From Streptomyces sp. Y2F8-2 (lineage in GTDB: Bacteria; Actinomycetota; Actinomycetes; Streptomycetales; Streptomycetaceae), in the NCBI RefSeq assembly GCF_014905555.1, contig NZ_BNGS01000002.1:930001-994000 (forward strand): DNA of 64,000 nucleotides, written 5' to 3'. Positions 44,812 through 53,885 of this stretch are shown here, one piece after another; position 1 is the stretch's first letter; every line of letters begins with the position of its first letter. The position numbers were made by a program, and so were the translations under genes. The notes below the pieces were generated by a model. It was not told the DNA's origin. It saw nothing but the letters and a program-made list of their open reading frames with translations, and did not search any database.

Positions 44812-45768
44812 TCAGATGTGCCGGGCGCGCCGGTGGGCGCGCAGATGGACGAAGGCGAAGACGAGCGAGACGGCGACGAGTACGTTGCTCATCGCGGCGC
44901 CGCGCCCGAACTCGAACTGCTGGAAGGACAGTTCGTAGGACCGGGTGGCGAGGGTCTCGGTGGCGTCGGCCGGTCCTCCGCCGGTCACGATGAGGATGAG
45001 GTCCAGCACCTTGACGGTGTAGACCACGCCCAGCACCAGGACGACGTTGACCACGGGGCGCAGCAGTGGCCAGGTGACATGGCGGAACGACGCCACCGCA
45101 CCGGCGCCGTCCAGTTTCGCCGCCTCGTACAGATGCGCGGGAATGTCCTGCAGGCCGCCGTACAGGATCACGGTGTTGAACGGGATGCCCACCCAGATGT
45201 TGATGAGAATCACCGACACGAGCGCCTGTGAGGTGCCGGTGAGCCAGGGTATGCCGGACGACAGCAGGTGGAGCTCGCGCAGCGCCTTGTTGACGACTCT
45301 GTCGTCGGTGTCGAGCATCCACCTCCACGTCGTCCCGGAGACGACCAGCGGCAGCAGCCACGGCAGCAGCAACAGCGACCGCAGAACGCCGCCGAGCGGG
45401 AATCGGCGCTGGAAGAACAGGGCGAGGGCCAGGCCGACCAGGAACTGTCCGGCTATCGACCCGGCTGTGAACAGGACCGTCGTCAGCAAGGCCTTGGGGA
45501 ACAGGTCCGAGGACAGGATCTTCGTGTAGTTCTGCAGCCCCGCGAAGGGCGCGGCACCGGTGTAGAAGGTGGTGGTCGTGTACTGCTGGAAGCTCATCAC
45601 GACGTTCTTGACGATCGGGTAGCCGAAGAACAGCAGCAGGTACGTCACCGCGGGCACGAGGAACATCCACTGGGAGACCGGCTCCCAGAAGCGGGCCCGG
45701 GCCGCAGCCCGGGCCCTGCCGTGCGCGGCCTCTTCCGCGTCAGGAACCGGTCGCGATCTGCTGCGCAT
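44812..45768 (-). CDS. Sugar ABC transporter permease (MalF-like)
   Basis: The protein has 318 residues and six membrane segments; the EAA loop reads IPAHLYEAAKLDGAGAVASFRHVTWPLL. It is the first permease of a CUT1 sugar importer. Its ATG lies inside the end of the binding-protein gene (29-bp overlap), showing translational coupling. Confidence 0.88.
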   Translation of the reverse strand: MRSRSRPVPDAEEAAHGRARAAARARFWEPVSQWMFLVPAVTYLLLFFGYPIVKNVVMSFQQYTTTTFYTGAAPFAGLQNYTKILSSDLFPKALLTTVLFTAGSIAGQFLVGLALALFFQRRFPLGGVLRSLLLLPWLLPLVVSGTTWRWMLDTDDRVVNKALRELHLLSSGIPWLTGTSQALVSVILINIWVGIPFNTVILYGGLQDIPAHLYEAAKLDGAGAVASFRHVTWPLLRPVVNVVLVLGVVYTVKVLDLILIVTGGGPADATETLATRSYELSFQQFEFGRGAAMSNVLVAVSLVFAFVHLRAHRRARHI

Positions 45769-47002
45769 GCCGAAGTGCTTCCTGCGGTGTCTGCTCGCCG
45801 GTCAGAGCGGCCTGGATCGCGGTGTAGATCCCGGTCGCCGCCTTGGGCCACTTGACGCCGAGTTCGCCGGTACGGGCTCGGGCCTTCTCGACGCTCCGGG
45901 CGAAGGGGGCCATCGACGGGACCTGCTCGGCGTACCGGGACGCCACCGCGGTGCGGGAGGGCACGGTGAAGTACTGCTCGGCCAGGGCCAGCATGTTCGC
46001 TGAGTCGTTCAGGCAGGCGAGTACCTGGGCGGCCTTCTGCTGCCGGGCCTTGGACGCGGTCTGCGGGACCGTCCACACCTCGCCGCCGAGCGGTGTGACA
46101 AGGGTCTGCCCCGCCTGACGGACGGGTATGGGGACCACACCCCAGTGCAGGTTCTTGTCCTGGTTCAGCTCGGAGATCCGCCAGGGGCCGTTGACCATCA
46201 TGGCCGCCCTGCCCGCGACGAACTGGTCGTGGACATCGGCCTGCGTCCAGTTCAGTACGGACTTCGACATGGATCCGCTCTTCACCAGGTCGACCCACAG
46301 CTGGAGTGCCTGCGCGGCCTGCGGGGTGTCCAGTCGCCTCTCGTCCCCGCCGTTGGACCACAGGAAGGGCAGGAACTGCCAGGTGCCCTCGAACGTGGCG
46401 TTCGCGTCGACCGCCATCCCGTAGCGTCCCGGGCGGGTCAGCTTCGCCGCCGCCGCCTTCAACTCGTCCCAGGTCTTCGGCACCGCGACACCCGCCTCGG
46501 CGAGCATGTCCTTGTTGTAGAAGAGGGCGATCGTGCTGACGGTGGGCGCCAGTCCGTACACCTTCCCCTGGTAGGTGCCCGCCGACAGGATGCCCTTGGT
46601 GAAGCCGCCGGAGTCGATGCCGTACCGGTCCAGGGGGGTGAGCGCGCCGGTCTGCGCGATCTGCTGAAGGTCGGGGTTGTCCAGCATCAGCAGGTCGGGA
46701 AGGGTCCGCGACGACGCCTGCCGCAGCACCTTGGGGACGAGCGACGCCCCGGGGACGCTTCTGTGCTCGACCGCTACGCCGGCGGCCTTGCCGCAGGCGG
46801 TGAGGCGCTCGCCCCATTGGGCGTGTTCGGTCGTGTCGGTGTAATAGTCGAGCGCGGTGATGGAGGCCACCTTGCCCGCGGCGGTTCCGGATCCGGATCC
46901 GGATCCGGAACCGACGGCACACCCGGTGGCAGCCAGAGCGAGAGCGACCGTTCCCACAAGGGCGGTGATCCGCCGTGCCGACGTTCTGGCGGGTGAAACC
47001 AT
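45740..47002 (-). CDS. Sugar-binding lipoprotein of ABC importer
   Basis: The protein has 420 residues. The signal ends in LAATGC, a lipobox, followed by a Gly-Ser linker (GSGSGSGSG) encoded by tandem TCCGGA repeats. The body is a family 1 extracellular solute-binding protein (LPDLLMLDNPDLQQIAQTGAL, ATFEGTWQFLPFLWSNGG, AAMMVNGPWRISEL). It should capture an oligosaccharide for the two permeases. The start at 47002 follows GGAAGG. A DasR-like site lies about 180 bp upstream. The substrate is not determined. Confidence 0.87.
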   Translation of the reverse strand: MVSPARTSARRITALVGTVALALAATGCAVGSGSGSGSGTAAGKVASITALDYYTDTTEHAQWGERLTACGKAAGVAVEHRSVPGASLVPKVLRQASSRTLPDLLMLDNPDLQQIAQTGALTPLDRYGIDSGGFTKGILSAGTYQGKVYGLAPTVSTIALFYNKDMLAEAGVAVPKTWDELKAAAAKLTRPGRYGMAVDANATFEGTWQFLPFLWSNGGDERRLDTPQAAQALQLWVDLVKSGSMSKSVLNWTQADVHDQFVAGRAAMMVNGPWRISELNQDKNLHWGVVPIPVRQAGQTLVTPLGGEVWTVPQTASKARQQKAAQVLACLNDSANMLALAEQYFTVPSRTAVASRYAEQVPSMAPFARSVEKARARTGELGVKWPKAATGIYTAIQAALTGEQTPQEALRHAQQIATGS

Positions 47003-47180
47003 GGTGGTGCCTTCCGAGTGACATCTGTCGCCGGAGTTTCGTCCTCGGGAGGCGAAGGCGGAACCAAGGCACCCCCGGCGACTCGGCCGGTGGGAGCCTG
47101 GGGGCGAAGGCCAGGCGTCCGCGTCGCCGAGGAGAAGGTCCGTTCCGGCGACTTCCCGTTCGAGCGGGGACATTACCTCA

Positions 47181-47202
47181 TTGACCTGGTCTTGACCTGA
47201 TC
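47181..47202. promoter_or_regulatory. DasR-like (dre) site and direct repeat upstream of sugar importer
   Basis: CCTGGTCTTGACCTGA at 47185-47200 matches 10 of 12 core bases of the DasR site TGGTCTAGACCA. It lies in two tandem copies of TTGACCTG(G/A)TC (47181-47191, 47192-47202). It is about 180 bp before the importer start and next to the stop of the preceding gene. Binding is inferred. Confidence 0.4.
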
Positions 47203-47965
47203 AGAAGGTACGCCGAGGTTTTCGGCCGTCGTCGCGATCAGTGCTGTGTCCTGCGGCTTCCCGGATCATCGCCGCCACGGCGCCGGGCTGTGAGAGAGCC
47301 GCGGCGTGCGAGGCGTCCAGTAAGTATTCGGTGGCCGCCATGCGCTGTGCCATGAAGCGCTGAGCAGTGGGGTTGAGCATTCGGTCGGCGGCCGCGATGG
47401 CGTACCAGGACGGCTTGGAGGCCCATGCCGGCGGGCCCGATCTACCGGTCAGGGCGCTACGGGCGATCGGGCGCTGCGTCACGGACAGCACGCTGGTGAC
47501 GCGGGGCGGCAGGTCGGCGGCGTACAGCTGCGGGAAACGTTCCTTGCGGATGTACAGCTCGCTCTCCTGGCCGGCGCCGAGCAGGGCGGGGAGAGCGGCG
47601 GTCGAGGTGGCGTCGGTCGACGGCATGGGGGCGAAGCGGCCGGTGATGTCGAGGAGGCACTCTCCGGCGTCGAGGCCGAACGCCGCGACGTAGCACAACG
47701 CCACGGTGTTGTCGGTGTCGGTGGCGGCCTCGGTGATGACCGCGCCACCGTAGCCGTGGCCGACGAGCACGACCGGTTCCTCGATGTGGCGCACCGCGCT
47801 CCGGATGTAGGCGGCGTCCTCCGCCAGGCCGCGCAGCGGGTTCGCCAGGGCGCGCACGGTCAGTCCGGCGGCGTGGAGGAGGCTGATGACCCCCGCCCAG
47901 GACGAGGCGTCGGCGAACGCACCGTGCACGAGCACGACGGTCGGCGGTGCCAGGGTGTGTCGCAC
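47201..47965 (-). CDS. Alpha/beta hydrolase with glycine at the nucleophile position
   Basis: The protein has 254 residues and an alpha/beta hydrolase fold (VVLVHGAFADASSW at the start). The nucleophile elbow reads VGHGYGGAVI near residue 70, where relatives of this EstC/PhaC-like group have GHSYGG, so the catalytic serine is glycine (GGC). Asp (AAADRMLNP) and His (LLDASHAAALS) of the triad are still recognisable. The enzyme may be inactive as a hydrolase or have another role. GTG at 47965 follows GGAGG. It lies between the importer and a LuxR-type regulator on the same strand. Confidence 0.82.
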   Translation of the reverse strand: MRHTLAPPTVVLVHGAFADASSWAGVISLLHAAGLTVRALANPLRGLAEDAAYIRSAVRHIEEPVVLVGHGYGGAVITEAATDTDNTVALCYVAAFGLDAGECLLDITGRFAPMPSTDATSTAALPALLGAGQESELYIRKERFPQLYAADLPPRVTSVLSVTQRPIARSALTGRSGPPAWASKPSWYAIAAADRMLNPTAQRFMAQRMAATEYLLDASHAAALSQPGAVAAMIREAAGHSTDRDDGRKPRRTF

Positions 47966-48159
47966 GTGGGTGGCCTCCGAGTGGGTCTGGCCCCAGCCAA
48001 GCGCGTTCGGGCGGCGCCGGCATCGCGTGAACGTACCAACAGGCCCGTTCCAGGTGCCTCCAGTGGTGCCCGGTCGTCTCCGTCTCCGTCTGTGGTGGTA
48101 CTCAGTCGTCTGCAGGGTCTTCCGTCTGGACCAGGCCGGATTGATCCAGACGAGAGGCC

Positions 48160-50907
48160 CTAGTCGTCGCGCAAGGCCATCACCATGTTGGCAAGCTGGA
48201 CGCGGGAGTTGACCGACAGCTTCCGGAAGACGGACGTCAGATGAGTGTTGACCGTGTGCGGGGAGACGACGAGCAGGTCTGCGGCCGACCGGTTGGTGTG
48301 GCCCTCGGCGATCAGGCGCGCGACCTTCTTCTCCGAGGCCGTCAGCGCCTCCCATCCCTGGACGGGCCGCTGCCTGCTCGCCGCCCTGCGGCTTGCGGCC
48401 CCCGCACCCTCGAGATCCCGCAGTACGCGTGCCGTCGCGGCGTGCGCGCCTGACGCTGCGAACGCGGCACGGGCCTTGGTCAGGACGGCCACGGCCTGCG
48501 GTTTCCGGCCCACTGCCAGCAGCGCCTTTCCGAGGTCGGCGCAGGCGGCGGCCCGTACCAGCGGGCGAGGGGATGCCTCGAGCAGATCGACGGACCGCTC
48601 CAGCAGGGCGAGATCGCTTTTCAGGAGCCCGAGGGCCTGCGCCGCGACACCCGTGGCGGTGGGCACGGCCGGATTGCGCTCGGCGTGGGCTTCGGCCTGC
48701 GCGGCCAGATCCTCGGCGAGTCCGTGGTCCGCGCCTCGCAGGGCCATGCGTACCGCCGAGTCGACCCAGGTGCGCAGCAGCCGCCAGCGCATGAAGGGAC
48801 CTTCCTGCTGCACCTGCCTGATCTTGTCGACGGCGAGCGCGATGTCCCCGTCGTCCTCGGCGAGGACCGCTTCCAGGAAGCGCACCGCGGCCGTGTTGCC
48901 CGGATTCGGCTTGGTCGCCAGTCTTTCCCGTGCCGCCGCCAGGTGCTGCCGCGCCGCGTCCCCGTCGCCGCGCAGCAGCGCGATACGGGAGCGGATCACG
49001 CGAGCGTTCACCTGCTGGACGGGGACCTGCACTTCGTCTTCGAGGCGCTCCATGGTCACGAAGTCGGCTTCGGCGTCGTCGAGCCTGCCGAGGCCCAGAT
49101 GCTGCTGAGCCTGCGCCCACAGCAACATGGCCTCACGGGAGGACCCGGCATCGTCCGCCGCCCGCAGAAGCAGCCGCTCACCGGACTCGTAGTCGTCCAG
49201 GTGCTGGTACGCCACGATCTCTTCGGGAAGGAACGCGGAGTCCACGGCGCTGAGCGCGGTGAAGCGCTCCAGTGCGACGGCGTTCTCCCCCGCGTTGAGC
49301 GCGATCTCGCCGAGCCCGAACAGGGACAGGACGTGCGCCTCCCGGTCACCGATCGCGATGGCCGCACGCAGCGCGTTCTCGCCGGCCTCACGCGCTCCGC
49401 CGAGATCATGGCTCCGGGACAGGGCCAGCGCACGCAGGGCGGCCAGCCTGGCCTCCACCTCGGGGGCGGCGCCCCCCACGGCGAGGGCCGTTTCGGCCCG
49501 GCGGCGCAACTCCTCGGCGAGATCCAGGTTCCACAGCGTCCCGCCGAGGGCGGCCTGCAGCCGGCCGATCGCCTCCAGGGGTGGCCGGCCGGCCAGCAAC
49601 CGGTCGCCGGTCGAGAGTGCCTCACGGTTCCTGCCGGCCCGCGTCAGGCACATGAGCGCCTGCTCCCCCACGTCGAACCTCAGCGGCCGTGTGGCCGGTA
49701 CCAACTCCAGGGCCCGCGTCATCAGGTCGGCCGCGAGGCCCGGCGTGACGGGCAGTACGTCGTCAGCGGCCCGCCGCAACAGCGCCACCGCTTCCTCGTC
49801 CCCGGGCTGTGCGCTCCTGAGGATGTGCGACACCGCGTCGATGGGCTGGTGGCCCGTGGCGACGAGGCGGTGGGCGGCCTGCCGGTGCAGAGCCTTCCGG
49901 GCCGACGGCGAGATGTCCACGTAGACCGCCTGGCGCAGCAGATCATGCCGGAAGACCAGTTGGTCGCCGTCGTCGTCCAGGAGTCCGGCGCGCACCACCT
50001 CCTCGAGCGCCCCGATCAACGTGGCGGACGGCCGGCCGTGGAGCGCTGCGGCGTCCTCGAAGCCGAATCTGCGCCCCAGCACCGCTCCCACCTGCAGGAA
50101 GCGCAGTGCTTCGGGCCGCAGGGACCTGAGTCTGCCGCGCACACCCACCACGAGCCCCGGGGGCACGGACTCGCCCGAGGCATCGGCGGTCCGCAGTCCG
50201 ACGAGCATCTCGACCGCCAGAAACGGGTTCCCGCCGGCTCCGTCGAGCAGCTCCCGCACCCGCTCGTCGACGGCTGCTCCCAGGGTGTCGCCGGCCAGTT
50301 GGCCGATGGCCGCTCCGGACAGCGGGCCCAACGGAACCGTCACCGTGGGGAGTTCGTCCCCCGCGGCCGCGACGATCTCCTCCACCGGACCGGGAGGGCC
50401 CTGCCGCCCGGTCAGCATCCACAGAACCGGCGAGGTCCGCAGGCGGGCCGGAAGCTGCTTCAGGGCGAACAGGCTGAGCGGGTCGGCCCACTGCACGTCG
50501 TCCAGGGCGATGAGCACCGGCACGCTGCCGGCTCTGACTTCGATCGCCTCCGCCAGGCGCTCCACCAGCCAGATCCGCCGGTCATGATGGCGCGCGAGAT
50601 CGGCAAAGGTGTCCCCGGACAGCAGCGGCTCATCGCCGTGCAGCACGCAGGCGGCCAACGACGAGAGCGGCACGATGTGATGCAGTTCATCGGCTTTGCC
50701 GAGGCCGGCCGAGAACCCTGCCGCCCTGGCCGTGGCGACCGCCTCGAGCAGCAGCGTGGTCTTGCCGATGCCCGGTTCCCCCCGGATCAGGGTCAGCGCG
50801 CCGCTTCCGGTGCGGGCCACCGAGGCGATCAGTGTCCGCAGCTCTTCGAGCTCTGCCTCTCGGCCGCGCAGACCGCTTCGGGACAGCGATCCGCCTGACC
50901 CCGCCAC
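48160..50907 (-). CDS. Large ATP-binding LuxR-family regulator (LAL type) 1
   Basis: The protein has 915 residues. An N-terminal AAA domain has LIRGEPGIGKTTLL (Walker A, near 45) and VLIALDDVQWAD (Walker B, near 130). A long helical, TPR-like middle region follows. The C-terminal LuxR helix-turn-helix is LTASEKKVARLIAEGHTNRSAADLLVVSPHTVNTHL near 855-905. LAL proteins are ATP-dependent activators, often of sugar use or antibiotic clusters. The GTG at 50907 follows GGAGGGG. The nearby genes suggest control of local hydrolases or the importer, but the target is not shown. Confidence 0.9.
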   Translation of the reverse strand: MAGSGGSLSRSGLRGREAELEELRTLIASVARTGSGALTLIRGEPGIGKTTLLLEAVATARAAGFSAGLGKADELHHIVPLSSLAACVLHGDEPLLSGDTFADLARHHDRRIWLVERLAEAIEVRAGSVPVLIALDDVQWADPLSLFALKQLPARLRTSPVLWMLTGRQGPPGPVEEIVAAAGDELPTVTVPLGPLSGAAIGQLAGDTLGAAVDERVRELLDGAGGNPFLAVEMLVGLRTADASGESVPPGLVVGVRGRLRSLRPEALRFLQVGAVLGRRFGFEDAAALHGRPSATLIGALEEVVRAGLLDDDGDQLVFRHDLLRQAVYVDISPSARKALHRQAAHRLVATGHQPIDAVSHILRSAQPGDEEAVALLRRAADDVLPVTPGLAADLMTRALELVPATRPLRFDVGEQALMCLTRAGRNREALSTGDRLLAGRPPLEAIGRLQAALGGTLWNLDLAEELRRRAETALAVGGAAPEVEARLAALRALALSRSHDLGGAREAGENALRAAIAIGDREAHVLSLFGLGEIALNAGENAVALERFTALSAVDSAFLPEEIVAYQHLDDYESGERLLLRAADDAGSSREAMLLWAQAQQHLGLGRLDDAEADFVTMERLEDEVQVPVQQVNARVIRSRIALLRGDGDAARQHLAAARERLATKPNPGNTAAVRFLEAVLAEDDGDIALAVDKIRQVQQEGPFMRWRLLRTWVDSAVRMALRGADHGLAEDLAAQAEAHAERNPAVPTATGVAAQALGLLKSDLALLERSVDLLEASPRPLVRAAACADLGKALLAVGRKPQAVAVLTKARAAFAASGAHAATARVLRDLEGAGAASRRAASRQRPVQGWEALTASEKKVARLIAEGHTNRSAADLLVVSPHTVNTHLTSVFRKLSVNSRVQLANMVMALRDD

Positions 50908-51137
50908 GCACGCCCCTCCAGTCCGCACCCGCCGGCCGAAGCCGGGCTCGTCCCACGCCGACCGGTACCTCCGCACCTTCGGCGTCGGCTGCCGGTTCCG
51001 TCACGACGGCTCCGGCAGGCGCGGACGACGAGCCGGAAGGCCCACTATCGCAAAAACGACAGCTCAGTGCATCTGGTACAGGGAACGAGTGACGTCGGCC
51101 ACGCGGCCGGCGAAAGCGTCGGCAGGGCCGGGCGGAG

Positions 51138-52157
51138 TCACGCTGCCGGCACGCCGATACGAGGCGCCCTCACCGCGGAGTCCCGCCACTCGACGGGTGA
51201 CATCCCGTAGACGTCCCGGAACACCCGGCTGAAGTGGGCGGGGCTGGTGAAACCCCACTGCCGGGCCACCGCGGCGATGGTCCGGCCCGCCGCATCCCGG
51301 CGGGCGAGGACACGTCGGCACTCCTGCAGCCGGCGGCGCTGGATCCACCGGCTGACCGTGACGTCCTCGGCCTGGAACAGCTTGTGCAGGTAGCGAACGG
51401 AGATCTGGTGGGCGCGGGCTATGGTCTCCGGCGCCAGATCCGGATCGGCGAGGTGCCGGTCGATGAACACCTGGATGCGCGCCAGCATCTCCCCGGCCGC
51501 GCCCGGCGCGTCACCCGCCTGCTGATGAAGTCGCTCTTCGATCAGGACGGCGAGAAGGTCGACGACGTGGCGGGCCAACGCCACGCCGGTGGCCGACGGG
51601 TACGTCGCCGCACCGTCGACGAGCTGGGCCAGAAAGGGTGCCAGCAGCGAGCCCGCCGTCGTGTCGGGGCGGATGGGTGTCGCGGTGAGCCGTCGCAGGT
51701 CGGACTCCTCCAGGCCCAGCAGCCGCCGCGGCACGACAAGGGATTTCGTCTGGAACGGATGCGGGAACTCCATCCGTAGCGGCCGTGCCGTGTCGCAGAG
51801 GACGATCTCCCCGGGATGCACGTGTGCCTCGCGGGCGTCCTGCAGGACTCCGGCGACACCCCGCACCACGAGCGTGACGACCAGGTGCTCCTCCTGGTCC
51901 GGTGCGATCAGCTGCGGAGTCCGCCGCACCGACATGGGATCGCCGTCCACCGTGGCGACCCGCAGATGACCCAACCGGGACGTGCGGATGGTTCCCGAGC
52001 AGCGCTCGTCGGGGACGGCGACGGCAACCGGGGCGAACGTCTGGGACAGCGCTGCGCGCCAGTACGCCGGTCTTTGGCCGGTGGGCACCGCATCGGTGGT
52101 GTGGACGGTGTCGGAGACCTGCCCCCCGGGTCTCGGTGTCGATGGGTCCGTCGACAT
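51138..52157 (-). CDS. AraC-family regulator, copy 1
   Basis: The protein has 339 residues. An N-terminal cupin-type AraC_binding_2 domain (YWRAALSQTFAPV, then FQTKSLVVPRRLLGLEESDLRRL) precedes a two-helix-turn-helix AraC domain (FIDRHLADPDLAPETIARAHQISVRYLHKLFQAEDVTVSRWIQ, then AAVARQWGFTSPAHFSRVFRDVYGMSPVEWR). It is a close relative of copy 2 at 52697-53689. The ATG follows GGAGATC. Confidence 0.9.
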   Translation of the reverse strand: MSTDPSTPRPGGQVSDTVHTTDAVPTGQRPAYWRAALSQTFAPVAVAVPDERCSGTIRTSRLGHLRVATVDGDPMSVRRTPQLIAPDQEEHLVVTLVVRGVAGVLQDAREAHVHPGEIVLCDTARPLRMEFPHPFQTKSLVVPRRLLGLEESDLRRLTATPIRPDTTAGSLLAPFLAQLVDGAATYPSATGVALARHVVDLLAVLIEERLHQQAGDAPGAAGEMLARIQVFIDRHLADPDLAPETIARAHQISVRYLHKLFQAEDVTVSRWIQRRRLQECRRVLARRDAAGRTIAAVARQWGFTSPAHFSRVFRDVYGMSPVEWRDSAVRAPRIGVPAA

Positions 52158-52494
52158 GATCTCCGCCCTTCCGCCGGTGTGCTCTATGCACACCCTGCCG
52201 ACGGGCGTCGGTCGGCACATCGCGTGAATCCGCTAGATCCGGGGTGCGGAGACGGAGCCGAAGATGCCCGCCCACGGTGGCTGCGACCAGGCAGGGCGGC
52301 CGCTCACTCAACGAACCCCTGGCCGACCGGGACTGACGCGCCCTCCCCGGGCAGCGCGGACGGCCGGTCACGCGCCACTTCGTGCTGCCGCCGGAAAAGG
52401 ACGGTCAACATACTGATGCCTCTGAGCAGGCTGCTTGCCAGGGTGGCGGGGTGAGGCCGCCTACGCGGCACGTCATGCACATGGAAGAGGCAGC
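52158..52494. other. Intergenic region upstream of AraC copy 1
   Basis: These 337 bp should hold the promoter of AraC copy 1. No gene or clear operator was recognised; the hydrolase remnant begins at 52495. Confidence 0.45.
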
Positions 52495-52764
52495 ATGTCC
52501 CCCGTCAAGCCGGTCCCGGAAGCGGCCGCGCAGGCCTTCGCCGACGCGACGGCGAACCCTCCGTTCCTCCACGACATCGACCCGGTCGAGGGGCGGAAAG
52601 CCGTCGACAGCGTCTACGCGGCCAGACTGCGCGCCGCAGTGCCGACCACGGCCGTGCTCGACCAGGGCGTCGTCCACGACTTCGTAAGGGGCGCGACTAC
52701 CGCCTCTGGCTTTCGCGCCACTCGCTGGGAGACATTCCGTAGGCGGCCCGGAACACCCGGCTGA
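52495..52764 (+). pseudogene. Remnant of an alpha/beta hydrolase with large internal deletion
   Basis: The frame starts MSPVKPVPEAAAQAFADATANPPFLHDIDPVEGRKAVDSV, like the N-terminus of an Aes/lipase-type alpha/beta hydrolase. It then passes directly to YAARLRAAVPTTAVLDQGVVHDFV, which resembles the C-terminus of the same family, where the catalytic His lies in VHDF. About 230 central residues with the nucleophile and Asp are missing; the join is near 52612. Beyond VHDFV the frame runs into the antisense strand of AraC copy 2. It cannot be an active enzyme. Confidence 0.72.
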
Positions 52765-53689
52765 AATGGGCGGCACTGGTGAAACCCCACCGCTGGGCCA
52801 CCGCGACGATGGTGAGATGTGCGGCCTCCCGGCGCACCAGATCCTGCCGGCACGCCTCCAGGCGGCGGCTCTGGATGGAGCGGCTGACCGTGGTGTCCTC
52901 GCCCTCGAAGATCTTGTGCAGGTAGCGCACGGAGATGTGGTGAGCGCGGGCGATGACCTCCGGGGTCAGGTCGGGATCGGCAAGGTGCCGGCCGATGAAC
53001 TCCCGGATCCGCAGCAGCAGCGCCGCATCGCCGCCAGGTGTCTCCTCGCAGCTCCTGCCGAGTCGTTCATCGGCCAGGACCCTCAGCAGGTCCAGGACGT
53101 TACGGGCGAGCAACTCGCCCGTGTGCGGCCGGTACGATCCCGCGGTGTCCGCCAGCCGGGACACCAGGACGGACAGCAGTCCGCCGAGTGCCGTGCCGGA
53201 GCGGAGGGGAGACGCCGTCATCTGCCGCAGGTCCGACTCGGTCAGGCCCAGGATCTGGCGCGGCACCACGAGTGACTTGGTCTGGAAGCGCTCGGGAAGG
53301 ATCAGCCGGACCGGGCGGGCCATGTCGTAGATGAAGACCTCCCCGGCTCGCAGGGCCACGTCGCGGGTGTCCTGCTCCAGTCGGGCGCCCCCTCTGGTCA
53401 GCTGCTTCACGACCACGTACTCGTCCTCGTCACCCCGGGCGATGAGCCGCCGTGTCCGCCGGGCCTCCAGCGGATCGCCGTCCACCGTGGTGACCTGAAG
53501 CCGGCCCAGGGGTGCCGTGCGGATCGTGCCCGAGTGCACCTCGTCGGGGACCGACATGTCCACGGCGCCGAAGGTACGGGACAGGGCCTCGCGCCAGTAG
53601 GTCCGTCGTTGCGGGGTAGGCACCGTAGTCGTGGTGAGCACGTGGCCGGCGAATCCGTCCTCGCCGGCTTGCGGTGCGCCTGCCGTCAT
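52697..53689 (-). CDS. AraC-family regulator, copy 2
   Basis: The protein has 330 residues with the same layout as copy 1: cupin-type N-terminal domain (FQTKSLVVPRQILGLTESDLRQM) and C-terminal AraC domain (FIGRHLADPDLTPEVIARAHHISVRYLHKIFEGEDTTVSRSIQ, WGFTSAAHFSRVFRAAYGMSP). Long blocks are identical between the two. The remnant hydrolase lies between them. It is divergent from the second LAL regulator. Confidence 0.9.
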   Translation of the reverse strand: MTAGAPQAGEDGFAGHVLTTTTVPTPQRRTYWREALSRTFGAVDMSVPDEVHSGTIRTAPLGRLQVTTVDGDPLEARRTRRLIARGDEDEYVVVKQLTRGGARLEQDTRDVALRAGEVFIYDMARPVRLILPERFQTKSLVVPRQILGLTESDLRQMTASPLRSGTALGGLLSVLVSRLADTAGSYRPHTGELLARNVLDLLRVLADERLGRSCEETPGGDAALLLRIREFIGRHLADPDLTPEVIARAHHISVRYLHKIFEGEDTTVSRSIQSRRLEACRQDLVRREAAHLTIVAVAQRWGFTSAAHFSRVFRAAYGMSPSEWRESQRR

Positions 53690-53885
53690 GGTTCAGACCT
53701 TTCAAATTTTCAAACACTTGCTCATCGAGGCTCCGATCGTCTTTCTCTGGCGGCATCGGCACAATGACTGCGAACTGACTGTGATCGAGGGGCTCGGCGT
53801 ACGCGGGGTTCTCCCCGCCCGGCCCCGCCCCCATGTCCCACCTAGAATGTTTTCGCTGATCAGACGCGCTGCTGGGGGTTACCGG

